64,000 bases of DNA from CAMCXT01 sp040403315 (lineage in GTDB: Bacteria; Bacteroidota; Bacteroidia; M30B66). The stretch covers positions 186,001 through 250,000 of the forward strand of contig JBBAKX010000003.1 in NCBI GenBank assembly GCA_040403315.1, read 5' to 3'. Position numbers and translations under genes: made by a program. This document shows, one piece after another, positions 51,979-62,600 of the stretch. How positions within the stretch are numbered: the first letter of the stretch is position 1; every line of letters begins with the position of its first letter. The notes under the pieces were generated by a model. The model did no database searches, was not told where the DNA came from, and saw only the letters and a program-made list of their open reading frames with translations.

Positions 51979-53325
51979 ATGGCAACTTCTCTTGAAGCAA
52001 TTTCTCCGGTCGACGGTCGATACAGTAAGACTACAGCCGCATTAATCCCCTATTTTTCGGAGTATGCGCTTTTTCGCTATCGATTGATCATCGAAATTGA
52101 ATATCTCATCGAACTATCGCATCCAGGATTTCCTTGTGAAGGCCTTTTCACGGCAGCTGATGTTGAAAGATTGAGAGATCTTTATAAAAACTTCTCTACT
52201 GCTGATGCTTTGAAAATTAAGGAGATAGAGCAGAGTACGAATCACGATATTAAAGCCTTAGAGTATTTCATCAAAGAAAAACTCGACGAAATGGGACTAT
52301 CCATATCCCGAGAATGGGTGCATTTCGGTCTTACCTCGCAAGACATCAACAACACTTCGATTCCGCTGTTGCTCAAAGAAGCATCAGAGCAAGTTCTATT
52401 TCCTGCTATCCAAGACCTGATTAACAAATTGAGAGGTCTTGCAAATGATTGGAAATCTGTGTCGATGTTGGCTAGAACACATGGTCAGCCAGCCTCCCCA
52501 ACCTCACTGGGTAAGGAGATTTATGTTTTTGTAGAACGCTTAGAATCCGAATTTTCTAAACTGCAACAAACTGTTTGGGCTGCTAAATTTGGAGGTGCAA
52601 CTGGAAATTTCAATGCGCACCATGTTGCATTTCCAAAGCTCGATTGGGTGAATTTTGCGAATGGCTTCATGCAACGAGTAGGGCTGAAAAGAAGTCAAAC
52701 GACTACCCAAATTGAGCATTACGATCAATTGGCATCCTATTGCCATAACCTCATTCGCATCCATTCTATTTTGATCGATTTGTGCCGCGATATGTGGACA
52801 TACATTTCGATGGAATATTTCCGACAGAAGGTGAAAGCTGGAGAAACAGGTTCGTCGGCAATGCCGCATAAAGTGAACCCAATCGACTTCGAAAATGGAG
52901 AAGGGAACTTCAGCTATGCCAATGCAATTCTTGGTTTTCTAGCCGAAAAACTTCCTGTTTCCCGTTTACAACGCGATCTTACCGATTCTACCGTTTTGCG
53001 CAATATCGGAATGCCAGTTTCACACAGTTTAATTGCCATCCAGTCGCTTCAACGCGGCCTTTCGAAACTATTGTTGAACAAAGAAGCGATTGAAAACGAT
53101 TTGAACAAGCACGCAACAGTGGTTGCAGAAGCCATCCAGACGATCCTTCGCCGTGAGGCATATCCCAATCCTTACGAAGCTTTGAAAGAACTCACCAGAG
53201 GAAAAAGTGAAGTGACTTTGGAAGATATCAATACATTCATATCAGGCTTGGATGTAAGTCTTGAATTAAAACAGGAATTACTTTCCATTACACCGTCTAA
53301 CTACACAGGCATCATTTCTTTTTAA
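51979..53325 (+). CDS. purB: Adenylosuccinate lyase
   Basis: The 448-residue protein has AISPVDGRYSKTT at the N-terminus, REWVHFGLTSQDINNTS, LARTHGQPASPTSLGKE and the signature GSSAMPHKVNP with the flexible catalytic loop Ser. It acts twice in purine synthesis, forming AICAR and AMP. The next gene starts on the base after its stop codon. purL follows nearby, so this is a purine-synthesis block. Confidence 0.97.
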   Translation: MATSLEAISPVDGRYSKTTAALIPYFSEYALFRYRLIIEIEYLIELSHPGFPCEGLFTAADVERLRDLYKNFSTADALKIKEIEQSTNHDIKALEYFIKEKLDEMGLSISREWVHFGLTSQDINNTSIPLLLKEASEQVLFPAIQDLINKLRGLANDWKSVSMLARTHGQPASPTSLGKEIYVFVERLESEFSKLQQTVWAAKFGGATGNFNAHHVAFPKLDWVNFANGFMQRVGLKRSQTTTQIEHYDQLASYCHNLIRIHSILIDLCRDMWTYISMEYFRQKVKAGETGSSAMPHKVNPIDFENGEGNFSYANAILGFLAEKLPVSRLQRDLTDSTVLRNIGMPVSHSLIAIQSLQRGLSKLLLNKEAIENDLNKHATVVAEAIQTILRREAYPNPYEALKELTRGKSEVTLEDINTFISGLDVSLELKQELLSITPSNYTGIISF

Positions 53326-54198
53326 ATGCGGGTTTGCGGTTTCACCATCATTCGCAATGCATTAAGGTTCGATTATCCGATTTTGGAAGCGATACTTTCT
53401 GTGCTTCCTGTCGTGGATGAATTTGTGGTTTTGGTGGGCAATTCCGACGATGAAACGAGAAGCTTAATAGAATCGATCGGCTCACCTAAAATTCGTATTT
53501 ACGATAGTGTTTGGGATGATTCTTTGCGCAAGGGCGGACAAGTGCTAGCTGTTGAAACCGATAAGGCGATGGATTTGATTGGTCCGGGATTCGATTGGGC
53601 ATTTTATATCCAGGCAGATGAAGTGATTCATGAGCAATATCATCCTGCTATTTTGGAGGCTATGCAACGTTGGAAAGATGATTCACAGGTTGAAGGCTTG
53701 CTTTTCGATTATGTTCATTTCTACGGCGACTACAATTACATTGGAGATTCAAGGAAGTGGTACCGAGCTGAAATTCGCATCGTGCGACCAAGCATCGGGA
53801 TTCATTCGTGGAAAGATGCTCAAGGATTTCGAAAGGAAAATCGCAAATTAAAAGTCCGAAAAATCGACGCTTCGGTATTCCATTATGGCTGGGTAAAGCC
53901 GCCCGAAAAGCAACAAGCGAAGCAGCAGTATTTTCACAAACTTTGGCACGACGACCAATGGATGCAAGAGAATATTCCAGATCAACTCCAATTCGATTAT
54001 TCAGGAATTGATTCAGTTGCCATGTTTACTGGAACGCATCCAGAGCCTATGAAATCTAGAGTTTCGGCTCATTCTTGGAAGGTTGAAATTGATCCCCAAA
54101 AAAAGAAGCTATCACTTCGCTATCTTTTTTTGATGTTCATTGAGCGCTTTACAGGCTGGCGTCCCGGAGAATACAAGAACTACTCTCGGTTAGATTAG
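53326..54198 (+). CDS. Glycosyltransferase family 2-like protein
   Basis: The 290-residue protein has a GT-A-like N-terminus (CGFTIIRNALRFDYPILEAI, VDEFVVLVGNSDDETRSL), a metal-site-like FYIQADEVIHEQYH, and a C-terminal segment HYGWVKPPEKQQAKQQYFHK. The DxD position reads QADE. It begins right after the purB stop. Its acceptor is unknown. Why it lies between purB and purL is not explained by function. Confidence 0.82.
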   Translation: MRVCGFTIIRNALRFDYPILEAILSVLPVVDEFVVLVGNSDDETRSLIESIGSPKIRIYDSVWDDSLRKGGQVLAVETDKAMDLIGPGFDWAFYIQADEVIHEQYHPAILEAMQRWKDDSQVEGLLFDYVHFYGDYNYIGDSRKWYRAEIRIVRPSIGIHSWKDAQGFRKENRKLKVRKIDASVFHYGWVKPPEKQQAKQQYFHKLWHDDQWMQENIPDQLQFDYSGIDSVAMFTGTHPEPMKSRVSAHSWKVEIDPQKKKLSLRYLFLMFIERFTGWRPGEYKNYSRLD

Positions 54199-54307
54199 TT
54201 TTTCAAAATTTATCCTCAATTTCATTAACATCCTTGTTTATAATTGACCTGCAGAACAGATTTCTCAGGTGTTTCAATTTTGTAGGTTTGCAATCTCAAT
54301 TTCCACC

Positions 54308-56557
54308 ATGCAAACCGAGCAAAACACCCTCACCACTGTTGAAACCGCCGGCAAACTCGGCCTTTTACCTGAAGAATTTACCCGTATTTGCGAAATTCTA
54401 GACAGAACACCCAATTTCACCGAACTCAGTATTTTTTCGGTGATGTGGAGCGAACACTGTTCCTATAAGAATTCGATTACTTGGTTAAAAACACTTCCAC
54501 GCGATGGAGCCTGCATGTTGGCTAAGGCAGGTGACGAAAATGCGGGTTTGGTAGATATCGGCGATGGACTTGGATGTGCTTTTAAAATTGAATCGCACAA
54601 CCATCCTTCTGCACTTGAGCCATATCAGGGCGCTGCTACAGGCGTTGGTGGAATCAACCGTGATATTTTTACCATGGGTGCGCGTCCGATCGCTCAATTG
54701 AATTCACTTCGTTTCGGTGAATTGAAAGCTGATAGAACGAAATGGCTGCTCAAAGGTGTTGTAAAAGGAATTGGAGATTATGGAAATGCTTTTGGGATTC
54801 CTGTGGTTGGAGGTGAAGTGTATTTCGACGAATGCTACAACCAAAATCCATTGGTGAATGCCATGTCGGTTGGTATTGTGAAAGCGGGTGAAACAGCTTC
54901 TGCAACATCCTACGGTGCTGGAAATCCAGTATATATCGTCGGCTCTTCAACAGGCAAGGATGGAATTCACGGTGCAACTTTCGCTTCTGGCGACCTTACA
55001 GAAGAATCTGCAAAAGACTTACCTGCTGTTCAAGTGGGCGATCCTTTTCAGGAAAAACTTCTCCTAGAAGCCACTTTAGAAGTAATTCAAACCGGTGCAA
55101 TTATCGGTATGCAAGATATGGGTGCCGCTGGAATTACCTGTTCAACCTCCGAAATGTCGGCCAAAGGTGAACACGGTATGGACATTTGGCTCGACAAAGT
55201 ACCAACTCGCCAACAAGGGATGCACGGATGGGAGATTCTTCTTTCTGAATCCCAAGAACGAATGTTGATGGTAGTAACAAAGGGCTGTGAAGAGGAAGTA
55301 GAAGCCGTTTTTGCTAAGTGGGATCTCCATTATGCTGTGATTGGTGTGGTTACTGGAGGCAACCGTCTTCGCTACTATATGAACGGAGAATTGGAAGCCG
55401 ATGTGCCAGCGCATGACCTCGTATTGGGTGGTGGTGCTCCAGTGTATAAAAGAGATTTCTCTGAACCTGCTTATTTTGCTGAAGCTCAAAAATTTGATTC
55501 GTCAACTATCCCTGTTCCAGAAGACTTGAAAGCAGTTGCGGATTTCATTGTAGCTCAACCAAATATCGCAAGTAAGCGCTGGGTTTATCAGCAATACGAT
55601 TCGATGGTAGGTACAGCAAATATGTCGACCAACAATCCTTCAGATGCTGCCGTTGTAGCAGTTAAAGATTCGAATAAGGCACTTGTTATGACTGTTGATT
55701 GCAACTCTCGTTATGTGCATGCAGATCCTGAAAAGGGAGCATCAATCGCAGTAGCAGAAGCTGCAAGAAATATCGTTTGCTCTGGTGGAAAACCAATGGC
55801 AATTACAAACTGCCTCAATTTTGGAAATCCTTATAATCCTGAAGTTTATTGGCAGTTTGTAGGTGCAATCAAAGGTATAGGAGCAGCTTGTCGAGCTTTC
55901 GATACGCCTGTTACAGGTGGAAATGTGAGTTTCTACAACCACACCGTCGTGAGTGGAAAACAAGCTATTCCTGTGTTTCCAACACCAACCATCGGGATGC
56001 TTGGTATAATGGAAGATAAATCTCGTCATACAGGTTTATCATTTAATAATGAAGGTGACCAAATCTTTTTGATTGGTAATGCATCCGACGACATCAATTC
56101 TTCGGAATATCTATATGCCTTCCATAAAGTAAAGCTTAGTCCAGCGCCTGCTTTCGACCTAGACGAAGAAATGGTTATGCATACTGCCGTTTCAGGTTTA
56201 ATTGCCAATCAGCTAATTGAGTGCGCACACGATGTATCTGATGGCGGATTGTTTGTCGCACTTGTTGAATCTGGATTCAGAAATTCTAAAGGCTTCAATA
56301 TTCAATCAGACGAACAATTACGTAAAGACGGTTTCCTTTTCGGGGAGGCTCAAAGTCGCGCCATTGTTAGTGTATCAGCAGATAAGCTTGAAGCATTCAA
56401 TGAATACATAGCACTTGCAGATGCTAATTTCACTTTACTTGGAGAAGTTACTTCTGGAGAGATTCTGATTGACGATGAATCGTTCGGAACAATCGACGAC
56501 TTGTTGAAGGCTTATGAAGGAACCCTTCCTGCTTACATGAACCATGGAAAGTCATGA
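54308..56557 (+). CDS. purL: Phosphoribosylformylglycinamidine synthase, PurL subunit (short form)
   Basis: The 749-residue protein (start MQTEQNTLTTVETAG at 54308; an earlier in-frame ATG at 54269 adds non-conserved residues) is the short type of PurL, which needs separate PurQ and PurS. It has SVMWSEHCSYKNSITWLK, ESHNHPSALEPYQGAATGVGG and a second half with GTANMSTNNPSDAAVV and AHDVSDGGLFVAL, the two ATP-grasp-like and AIRS-type halves. A TAGGTTTG -7-like site lies at 54283-54290. It overlaps the radC ATG by 14 bases. Confidence 0.95.
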   Translation: MQTEQNTLTTVETAGKLGLLPEEFTRICEILDRTPNFTELSIFSVMWSEHCSYKNSITWLKTLPRDGACMLAKAGDENAGLVDIGDGLGCAFKIESHNHPSALEPYQGAATGVGGINRDIFTMGARPIAQLNSLRFGELKADRTKWLLKGVVKGIGDYGNAFGIPVVGGEVYFDECYNQNPLVNAMSVGIVKAGETASATSYGAGNPVYIVGSSTGKDGIHGATFASGDLTEESAKDLPAVQVGDPFQEKLLLEATLEVIQTGAIIGMQDMGAAGITCSTSEMSAKGEHGMDIWLDKVPTRQQGMHGWEILLSESQERMLMVVTKGCEEEVEAVFAKWDLHYAVIGVVTGGNRLRYYMNGELEADVPAHDLVLGGGAPVYKRDFSEPAYFAEAQKFDSSTIPVPEDLKAVADFIVAQPNIASKRWVYQQYDSMVGTANMSTNNPSDAAVVAVKDSNKALVMTVDCNSRYVHADPEKGASIAVAEAARNIVCSGGKPMAITNCLNFGNPYNPEVYWQFVGAIKGIGAACRAFDTPVTGGNVSFYNHTVVSGKQAIPVFPTPTIGMLGIMEDKSRHTGLSFNNEGDQIFLIGNASDDINSSEYLYAFHKVKLSPAPAFDLDEEMVMHTAVSGLIANQLIECAHDVSDGGLFVALVESGFRNSKGFNIQSDEQLRKDGFLFGEAQSRAIVSVSADKLEAFNEYIALADANFTLLGEVTSGEILIDDESFGTIDDLLKAYEGTLPAYMNHGKS

Positions 56558-57239
56558 TTTTCGACCTATTCGAAGTTGGAATGAAGATGACCGCCCACGC
56601 GAAAAGCTAAGTCAGAAAGGTCCATCTTCACTCTCTGATGCTGAATTGCTAGCGATTCTCATTGGATCAGGAACTCGGCAATACAGCGCACTCGATCTTG
56701 CACGCATGGTGCTGCATCGGGCAAACAATAATTTGGTTGAATTGTCAAAAATTCCAAGTTACCAACTCCGAGAAATCCGTGGCATTGGTGAAGCCAGAAG
56801 TGTAATCATTACTGCAGCTTTAGAACTTGGCAGACGCCGACAAGGTGCAGATGCTGTGGCACGGCCGATGATAAAATCGTCGAACGATCTATACCGTCAA
56901 ATGGATTATCGAATCTCTCATCTTTCTCACGAAGAATTCTGGGTGGCTTCTATTAATCAATCGAACCGATTAATTGGGTGTAGGAAGATATCTTCCGGAG
57001 GAATTACCAGTACAATTGCTGATGTGCGTATCATGCTTCGTTACGCTTTGGAAATGAATGCGACTTCAATTGCATTGTTTCACAACCATCCGTCTGGAAA
57101 CCTAAAACCGAGCGATGCAGACCTTCGTCTCACAAAAAATATTGTGCAGGCTGCAACATGGATGGATATTCGTGTGTTGGATCATATCATTATTGGAGAT
57201 TCGGGCTACTTTAGCTTCGCCGACCAACAATTGCTTTAA
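56544..57239 (+). CDS. radC: RadC family JAB-domain protein
   Basis: The 231-residue protein has an N-terminal helical region with LSDAELLAILIGSGT and a helix-hairpin-helix-like segment IRGIGEARSVIITAALELG, then the JAB1/MPN metallo-domain with LFHNHPSGNLKPSDADLRL and HIIIGDSGYFSF. The name reflects history; most RadC proteins have no proven repair role. The start lies in the end of purL. Confidence 0.92.
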   Translation: MESHDFRPIRSWNEDDRPREKLSQKGPSSLSDAELLAILIGSGTRQYSALDLARMVLHRANNNLVELSKIPSYQLREIRGIGEARSVIITAALELGRRRQGADAVARPMIKSSNDLYRQMDYRISHLSHEEFWVASINQSNRLIGCRKISSGGITSTIADVRIMLRYALEMNATSIALFHNHPSGNLKPSDADLRLTKNIVQAATWMDIRVLDHIIIGDSGYFSFADQQLL

Positions 57240-57244
57240 ATGCC

Positions 57245-58282
57245 ATGAAGAAAGAAGACCGTCACCAAAAGGCTATTCAAAAAATTCAAGCTGTTCGGTC
57301 GAAAAATCTACAGGCGAACGAACTAGCTAACGACCTTATTGGAGGAAGCCTTTCAACGCTTTCACAGTGCATTACATTAACCGAAAGTTCAGTTCCTTCT
57401 GATCGCAAAAAAGCCCAAGACGTACTTCAGTTGGTGCAGCCGCATTCTGGAAAATCGATTCGAATCGGTATTAGTGGAGTACCGGGAGCAGGTAAAAGCA
57501 CATTTATCGAAGCTTTTGGTGTTTGGTTGTGTGAACAAGGCCACAAGGTTGCAGTTTTGGCAGTTGATCCAAGTTCAGAAACTGGAAAGGGAAGTATCCT
57601 TGGCGATAAAACCAGAATGAATGAATTGGCCGCTCGACCAGATGCATTTATTCGTCCGAGCCCGAGCTCCGGAAATCTTGGAGGTGTTGCTAGAAAAACG
57701 CGCGAGTCGATTTACCTCTGCGAAGCATCAGGCTTTGAAATCATTCTTGTAGAGACCGTTGGAGTAGGGCAGAACGAAACCACAGTTCACGGTATGGTGG
57801 ATGTTTTCGTTTTGATTTCAGTTGCAGGAACCGGCGATGAACTTCAGGGAATAAAGCGTGGAATTACAGAACTTGCCGATATCGTGCTTGTGAATAAGGC
57901 CGATGGAAATAATCTACCCATGGCAAAAGCGGCTCGCCAAGATATGGTTCGAGCATTTCATTTGATGCCTGAAAAAGAAAGTGGATGGATTCCACAAGCA
58001 CAACTTTGTTCGGCGCTTGAAAAGACCGGATTATCGGAAGTTTGGGAACAAATTGTTCGTTACAAAGAGCACACTGTTACCAATGGTTACTTCGAAAGCC
58101 ATCGGCTCGATCAACTTAACAACTGGCTCAGCGATTACCTTCGTGATGAATTATGGGATCGATTTCTTCATCACCAAGAGGTGCAAAAACAATTTGAGTC
58201 TATCAGCAAGCAAGTTATTTCATTGAAACTTCCCGTTGCAACTGCTGCAGAGCAACTGCTCAAACTTTACAACAAAGATTGA
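57245..58282 (+). CDS. meaB: Methylmalonyl-CoA mutase-associated GTPase MeaB
   Basis: The 345-residue G3E GTPase has Walker A GVPGAGKSTFIEAFG, VDPSSETGKGSILGDKTRM, SPSSGNLGGVARKTRES and VLVNKADGNN for guanine binding. MeaB guards and reloads the cobalamin cofactor of methylmalonyl-CoA mutase. The mutase genes are not in the window. The gene follows radC after five bases. Confidence 0.95.
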   Translation: MKKEDRHQKAIQKIQAVRSKNLQANELANDLIGGSLSTLSQCITLTESSVPSDRKKAQDVLQLVQPHSGKSIRIGISGVPGAGKSTFIEAFGVWLCEQGHKVAVLAVDPSSETGKGSILGDKTRMNELAARPDAFIRPSPSSGNLGGVARKTRESIYLCEASGFEIILVETVGVGQNETTVHGMVDVFVLISVAGTGDELQGIKRGITELADIVLVNKADGNNLPMAKAARQDMVRAFHLMPEKESGWIPQAQLCSALEKTGLSEVWEQIVRYKEHTVTNGYFESHRLDQLNNWLSDYLRDELWDRFLHHQEVQKQFESISKQVISLKLPVATAAEQLLKLYNKD

Positions 58283-58294
58283 GGATAGGATAGC

Positions 58295-59560
58295 TTATCC
58301 GATTATCATACCAGCCAAGCAAGCCGACATGTAGGAAGCCAATGTTCCAGCGAGTAGGGCCTTCATTCCCAAACGAGCCAAATCTGCACGACGTTCAGGA
58401 GCCAATTCGCCAATACCGCCGATCTGCATACCAACTGATGAAAAATTCGCAAAGCCACAGATCGCAATCGAGCAAATCAACAAACCTTTTTCAGTTACAA
58501 TAGGAACCGATTTGTTGGCTAAATTTTGAAATGCCACGAACTCATTCACTGTTAGTTTTTGTCCGAGCAACGTTGCTACTGAACTCACATCCTGCGAAGG
58601 AACACCCATTGCCCAAGCCATCGGATAAAATATTTTTCCAAAGATCCAATCGAGCGACAAGTTAAAGTCAGGATTGAAGATATGGCCAATATGCACCAAC
58701 ATCCAATCGATCATGGTAATTAAAGCAATAAAGCCGATCAACATAGCGATAACGTTCATCGCGATTTTAAAACCATCGCCAGCACCATGCGAAATCGCAT
58801 CAATTACGTTCACATAATGGCTTTTTACATCGAGCTTCACTTTGCCCATAGTTTCACTTTCTTCCGTTTCGGGAAAGAGAATTTTCGCGATCACCAATGC
58901 ACCAGGTGCGGCCATCAAACTTGCAGCAATCAACTTCGGCGCAAGGTCTAAACCAGCTTTGGCACCCATATTCACGTAAACAACTAAAATACCACCCGCG
59001 ATGCAAGCTAACGATCCACTCATCGAAGCCAGAAGTTCACTTTTAGTCATCCCTTTCAGGTATGGTCTAATCATCACTTGTGCCTCCACTTGACCAACAA
59101 ATGCACTTGCGACATTACTAAGTGCTTCAGCACCACTTACTTTCATTATTTTATTCATAGCTCGTGCAATCAATGAAACCACACGCTGCATGATGTTGAG
59201 GTGATAAAGAATGGCTACCAGCACACAAACAAGGATAATCGTAGCAGTAACATTGAAAGCGAATACAAAACCTCCCGCCCAAAAATTTCCAATGGTGCCG
59301 TCTAATTGTTGAACACCGATTCCACCATAAACAAAGGAAGCACCCTTTCGCGCAAACTCCTCAATTTTTTCCATTCCATGTCCGATCGTTTGAAAGAACC
59401 TTGTTACAGGCGGAATCCGCAAAACCAAAACGGCGATTACGAGTTGAAGTGAAATTCCACTCAGCACCAAACGATAATTTATTGCTTTACGGTTGTTGGA
59501 GAAGAGATAAGCGATTCCAAGAATCAGAATCATTCCAAGTAATCCGGTAAATCTTTCCAT
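58295..59560 (-). CDS. NupC-type nucleoside transporter
   Basis: The 421-residue polytopic membrane protein matches the concentrative nucleoside transporter family: FVYGGIGVQQLDGTIGNFWAGGFVFAFNV, then SNVASAFVGQVEAQVMIRPYL, SGSLACIAGGILVVYVNMG and AICGFANFSSVGMQIGGIGELAPERR near the C-terminus. It imports nucleosides with sodium or protons. It stands alone on the minus strand and converges on meaB. Confidence 0.95.
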   Translation of the reverse strand: MERFTGLLGMILILGIAYLFSNNRKAINYRLVLSGISLQLVIAVLVLRIPPVTRFFQTIGHGMEKIEEFARKGASFVYGGIGVQQLDGTIGNFWAGGFVFAFNVTATIILVCVLVAILYHLNIMQRVVSLIARAMNKIMKVSGAEALSNVASAFVGQVEAQVMIRPYLKGMTKSELLASMSGSLACIAGGILVVYVNMGAKAGLDLAPKLIAASLMAAPGALVIAKILFPETEESETMGKVKLDVKSHYVNVIDAISHGAGDGFKIAMNVIAMLIGFIALITMIDWMLVHIGHIFNPDFNLSLDWIFGKIFYPMAWAMGVPSQDVSSVATLLGQKLTVNEFVAFQNLANKSVPIVTEKGLLICSIAICGFANFSSVGMQIGGIGELAPERRADLARLGMKALLAGTLASYMSACLAGMIIG

Positions 59561-59678
59561 GCTTTGGTTTTATACAGTTTGATTTGACTTCTGTAAAATA
59601 GAAAGAAATCTTTGTCTTTGAACATGCGCATTGTGGCTCGATCCAATTGGTGTTTGCATTGATTCGATAACCTACAAA

Positions 59679-62600
59679 TCAGATAGATATCGTTTGAACC
59701 GAAGGCTTTTCATGCAGATAAACCAAATATCCCTTCAACGATTTTTTGCCCATTCCCTGCAATGTTTGCATGTAGCCTTCAATTTGTTTGATGTGCGAAG
59801 GCTTCACTTTACCAGTTTTGTAATCTATCACAATGGTTTCTTGTTCCGTCTCAACCACTCGATCGGGGCGTAATAAAGTACCATCAGAAAGAATCAATGT
59901 TCGCTCAGAATAGCGTTTGTTTTGTGGGAGGAAACATGTTTCTAATTCTGGAAGTTTGAGTAAATTCTCAATTTGAGCAATGATCTTCACAGCTTCCAAG
60001 GCGGAGCAAAGTCCATCTTCCAAGAGTCGTTGTTTCACCATTGGAAGATCTTCATGGGTGTTTATCCACGACAAGGCAAGGTGAACCAATTTACCTTGCA
60101 TCACTGCTTCTGAAGGGTCTTCCGGATCCCAGATCAGGTTAGATTCTCTATGAATTTGGATTTTATCCTGCCAAGCACCAATCAAATACTTCACTAAGAT
60201 TGAGTCTTCTTCGTCTTTCGGTTTTTTATCTCTTTGATTTAAAAATGCCTCATTTCCCCATGCATATAATCTTCCCGCGACAAGATTTTCACTGCTTAAA
60301 TTCGTACAAAAGTGATTCAGGAAATTACCCCATCCTGCAGCTTCCTTCAGTTCTATTCCTTCGCTTAAAATGTATAAAGCATCTTCAGGACGAGTGGTTG
60401 CTACATACATCAAATTGATGAGATCTAGGTTGTACCGATTGTCTTCCAATTCGATAAGATCTGAAAAAACGGTCTGTTGGAGTTTGTTACTAATTCTCAA
60501 CCGCGCCGACGGCAATCCAGCTGGAAGTCTATTTTGGTCGCTTACCCATTCAAATGAACCTTGGCGCTTTTCGTTGAAGGCAAAAGGGAAAATCACCACC
60601 GGGAATTGTAGCCCTTTCGATTTGTGGATGGTCATAATGCGCACCGCATTGGCATTTTGAGGTAACGTGATGCTTAATTTGTTTTGTTTTTCTTCCCAAT
60701 ATTCGAGGAATGATGGGATATCGGGTGTTACCTGATCGGTTGCAAACCAAACTGCCTCCATGAAAAACTGAAGAAAAGGATTCGATTGTAAGTGAAACCC
60801 GAAGGCTCTACAAATTGAATGACAAGCTTCAGGCAATGAAGAAGCGCGTAATTTCTCGGTGTTTATAATTATTCCAGCAGTTGAAAGCAATTCAATTACC
60901 TCGCTTTCGGCCATCTTGCATTGCGCAACTAAATCGGGCAATGTTTTGATCGACAGCTTATTGCGTTCAACTAGATAGCTGCAAATATGGAAAAGATTAA
61001 CAGAAGTGTTTTGGTCGGCTAGCACTCTAAGCCAAGCCAATAAAAGCTGCACTTCTGATGAAGACGCCACCAACAATGATTCGTTCGAAATAACAGGTAT
61101 TCCCTCGGCGATCAAGCTATTGGCGATGAAACTTCCATTTTTATTGTTGCGTGTTAGAATTGCGATGTCGCTGAATTGGTAATGTTTTTCATCAACCAAT
61201 TGTCTAATAATTTCAAGAATTCGGTGAACTTGAACATCACTTTGAGTGAATTCATTTTCAGGATCAGATACAAGAAAATCTACAGAAACGTATCCACCAG
61301 TTTTCTTTTCTGGGCTTTTCTGGTTGAGGTCTTTGTAAACATTTTGAAAATCGCCAGTTAGCCAATTTTCTGATAACGCATTGTAAATCTTATTGTTCCA
61401 GTTAGTGATTTCTGGTAGTGATCTGTAGTTGGTTTCTAGTGGTAGCTTTTTCTGGTTGGCTTTCAGCAAGGTATACCGATCAAGCTGCATCGGTGTTAAA
61501 TTGTGAGGATATGGTTCCGGCAAGCGGATAAATTGCTCAACATCTCCACCTCTAAATCTGTAGATTGCCTGTTTTCCATCCCCAACAATAAGCGATGCGG
61601 ATTCTGTAGCCAGTCCATTTTGAATCAATGGAAGCAAATTTTGCCATTGTAAAATCGATGTGTCTTGAAATTCATCGATGAGATAGTGCTGATACTTTTC
61701 TCCCAACCTTTCGAAAATAAAAGGCGCAGGTTCATGAAACACAATTTCAGCTACACGTCTGTTGAATTCGGAAATGTGAAGCAAGTGTTCATTTTGTCGG
61801 ATTTTATCGATCATGTTCGATAATTCACTCATCAACGCCATCGTGAAAAGCGAATCTTTGATCATGATCATCAATCGATAGTCTTTACCTTCTTTAGCTT
61901 GCAGGATGAGAATTTCTTCAACAGCATTGTAAAGCTGGTCTTTAATGGATTCTATAGCTGATTCTTCACTTGGGCTGCAAGTGGAGCTGGTCCATTTGTC
62001 TGATTCAATTGTTTTAGCCGCATTTTTACCCAATTCAAGATGATCATTGGATTTTATTCCGAACTCTGCAGTTTTCTTAAAGAAACTATAAATACCATTT
62101 TTGCCACTCGCTAGTGCTTTGACTTCAATATTTCTATCTTCTAAAAGTTTCAATACTCTTCCACCGAGAGCTCGGATTTTCTGCTCATACAATTGAACAG
62201 TTTTTTGAAAATCCGTTCTAAGCTTAATGTATTCTCCAGGTTGAATTTCAGCGAGGAGTTTTATGGCTTCAGCTTTCTGATCATCGAGTAAATCATTTGC
62301 TGTTTCGGAAAGTTCCCTGCGGATGTCGAAACCCTTTTCTTCGTCGGTATAAAATTCGGTGAATCCTTTTAAAATGCTGGTTATTTCCGGGTTTTCTCCT
62401 GCTTGATCAATCAGGTCATCAACCGCTTGCTTGATTAAATTTTCTTTCTGTAATTCAACCGAAAAAGTTACCGGAAGATGCAGGTCATAGGCAAATGTTC
62501 GCACAACTCTGTGCATGAAACTGTCGATAGTTCCAATCGAAAAATCAGAATAATTGTGCAAGATAGCCCGTAGCATTTCATTCGCTTTTTCACTGATTTC

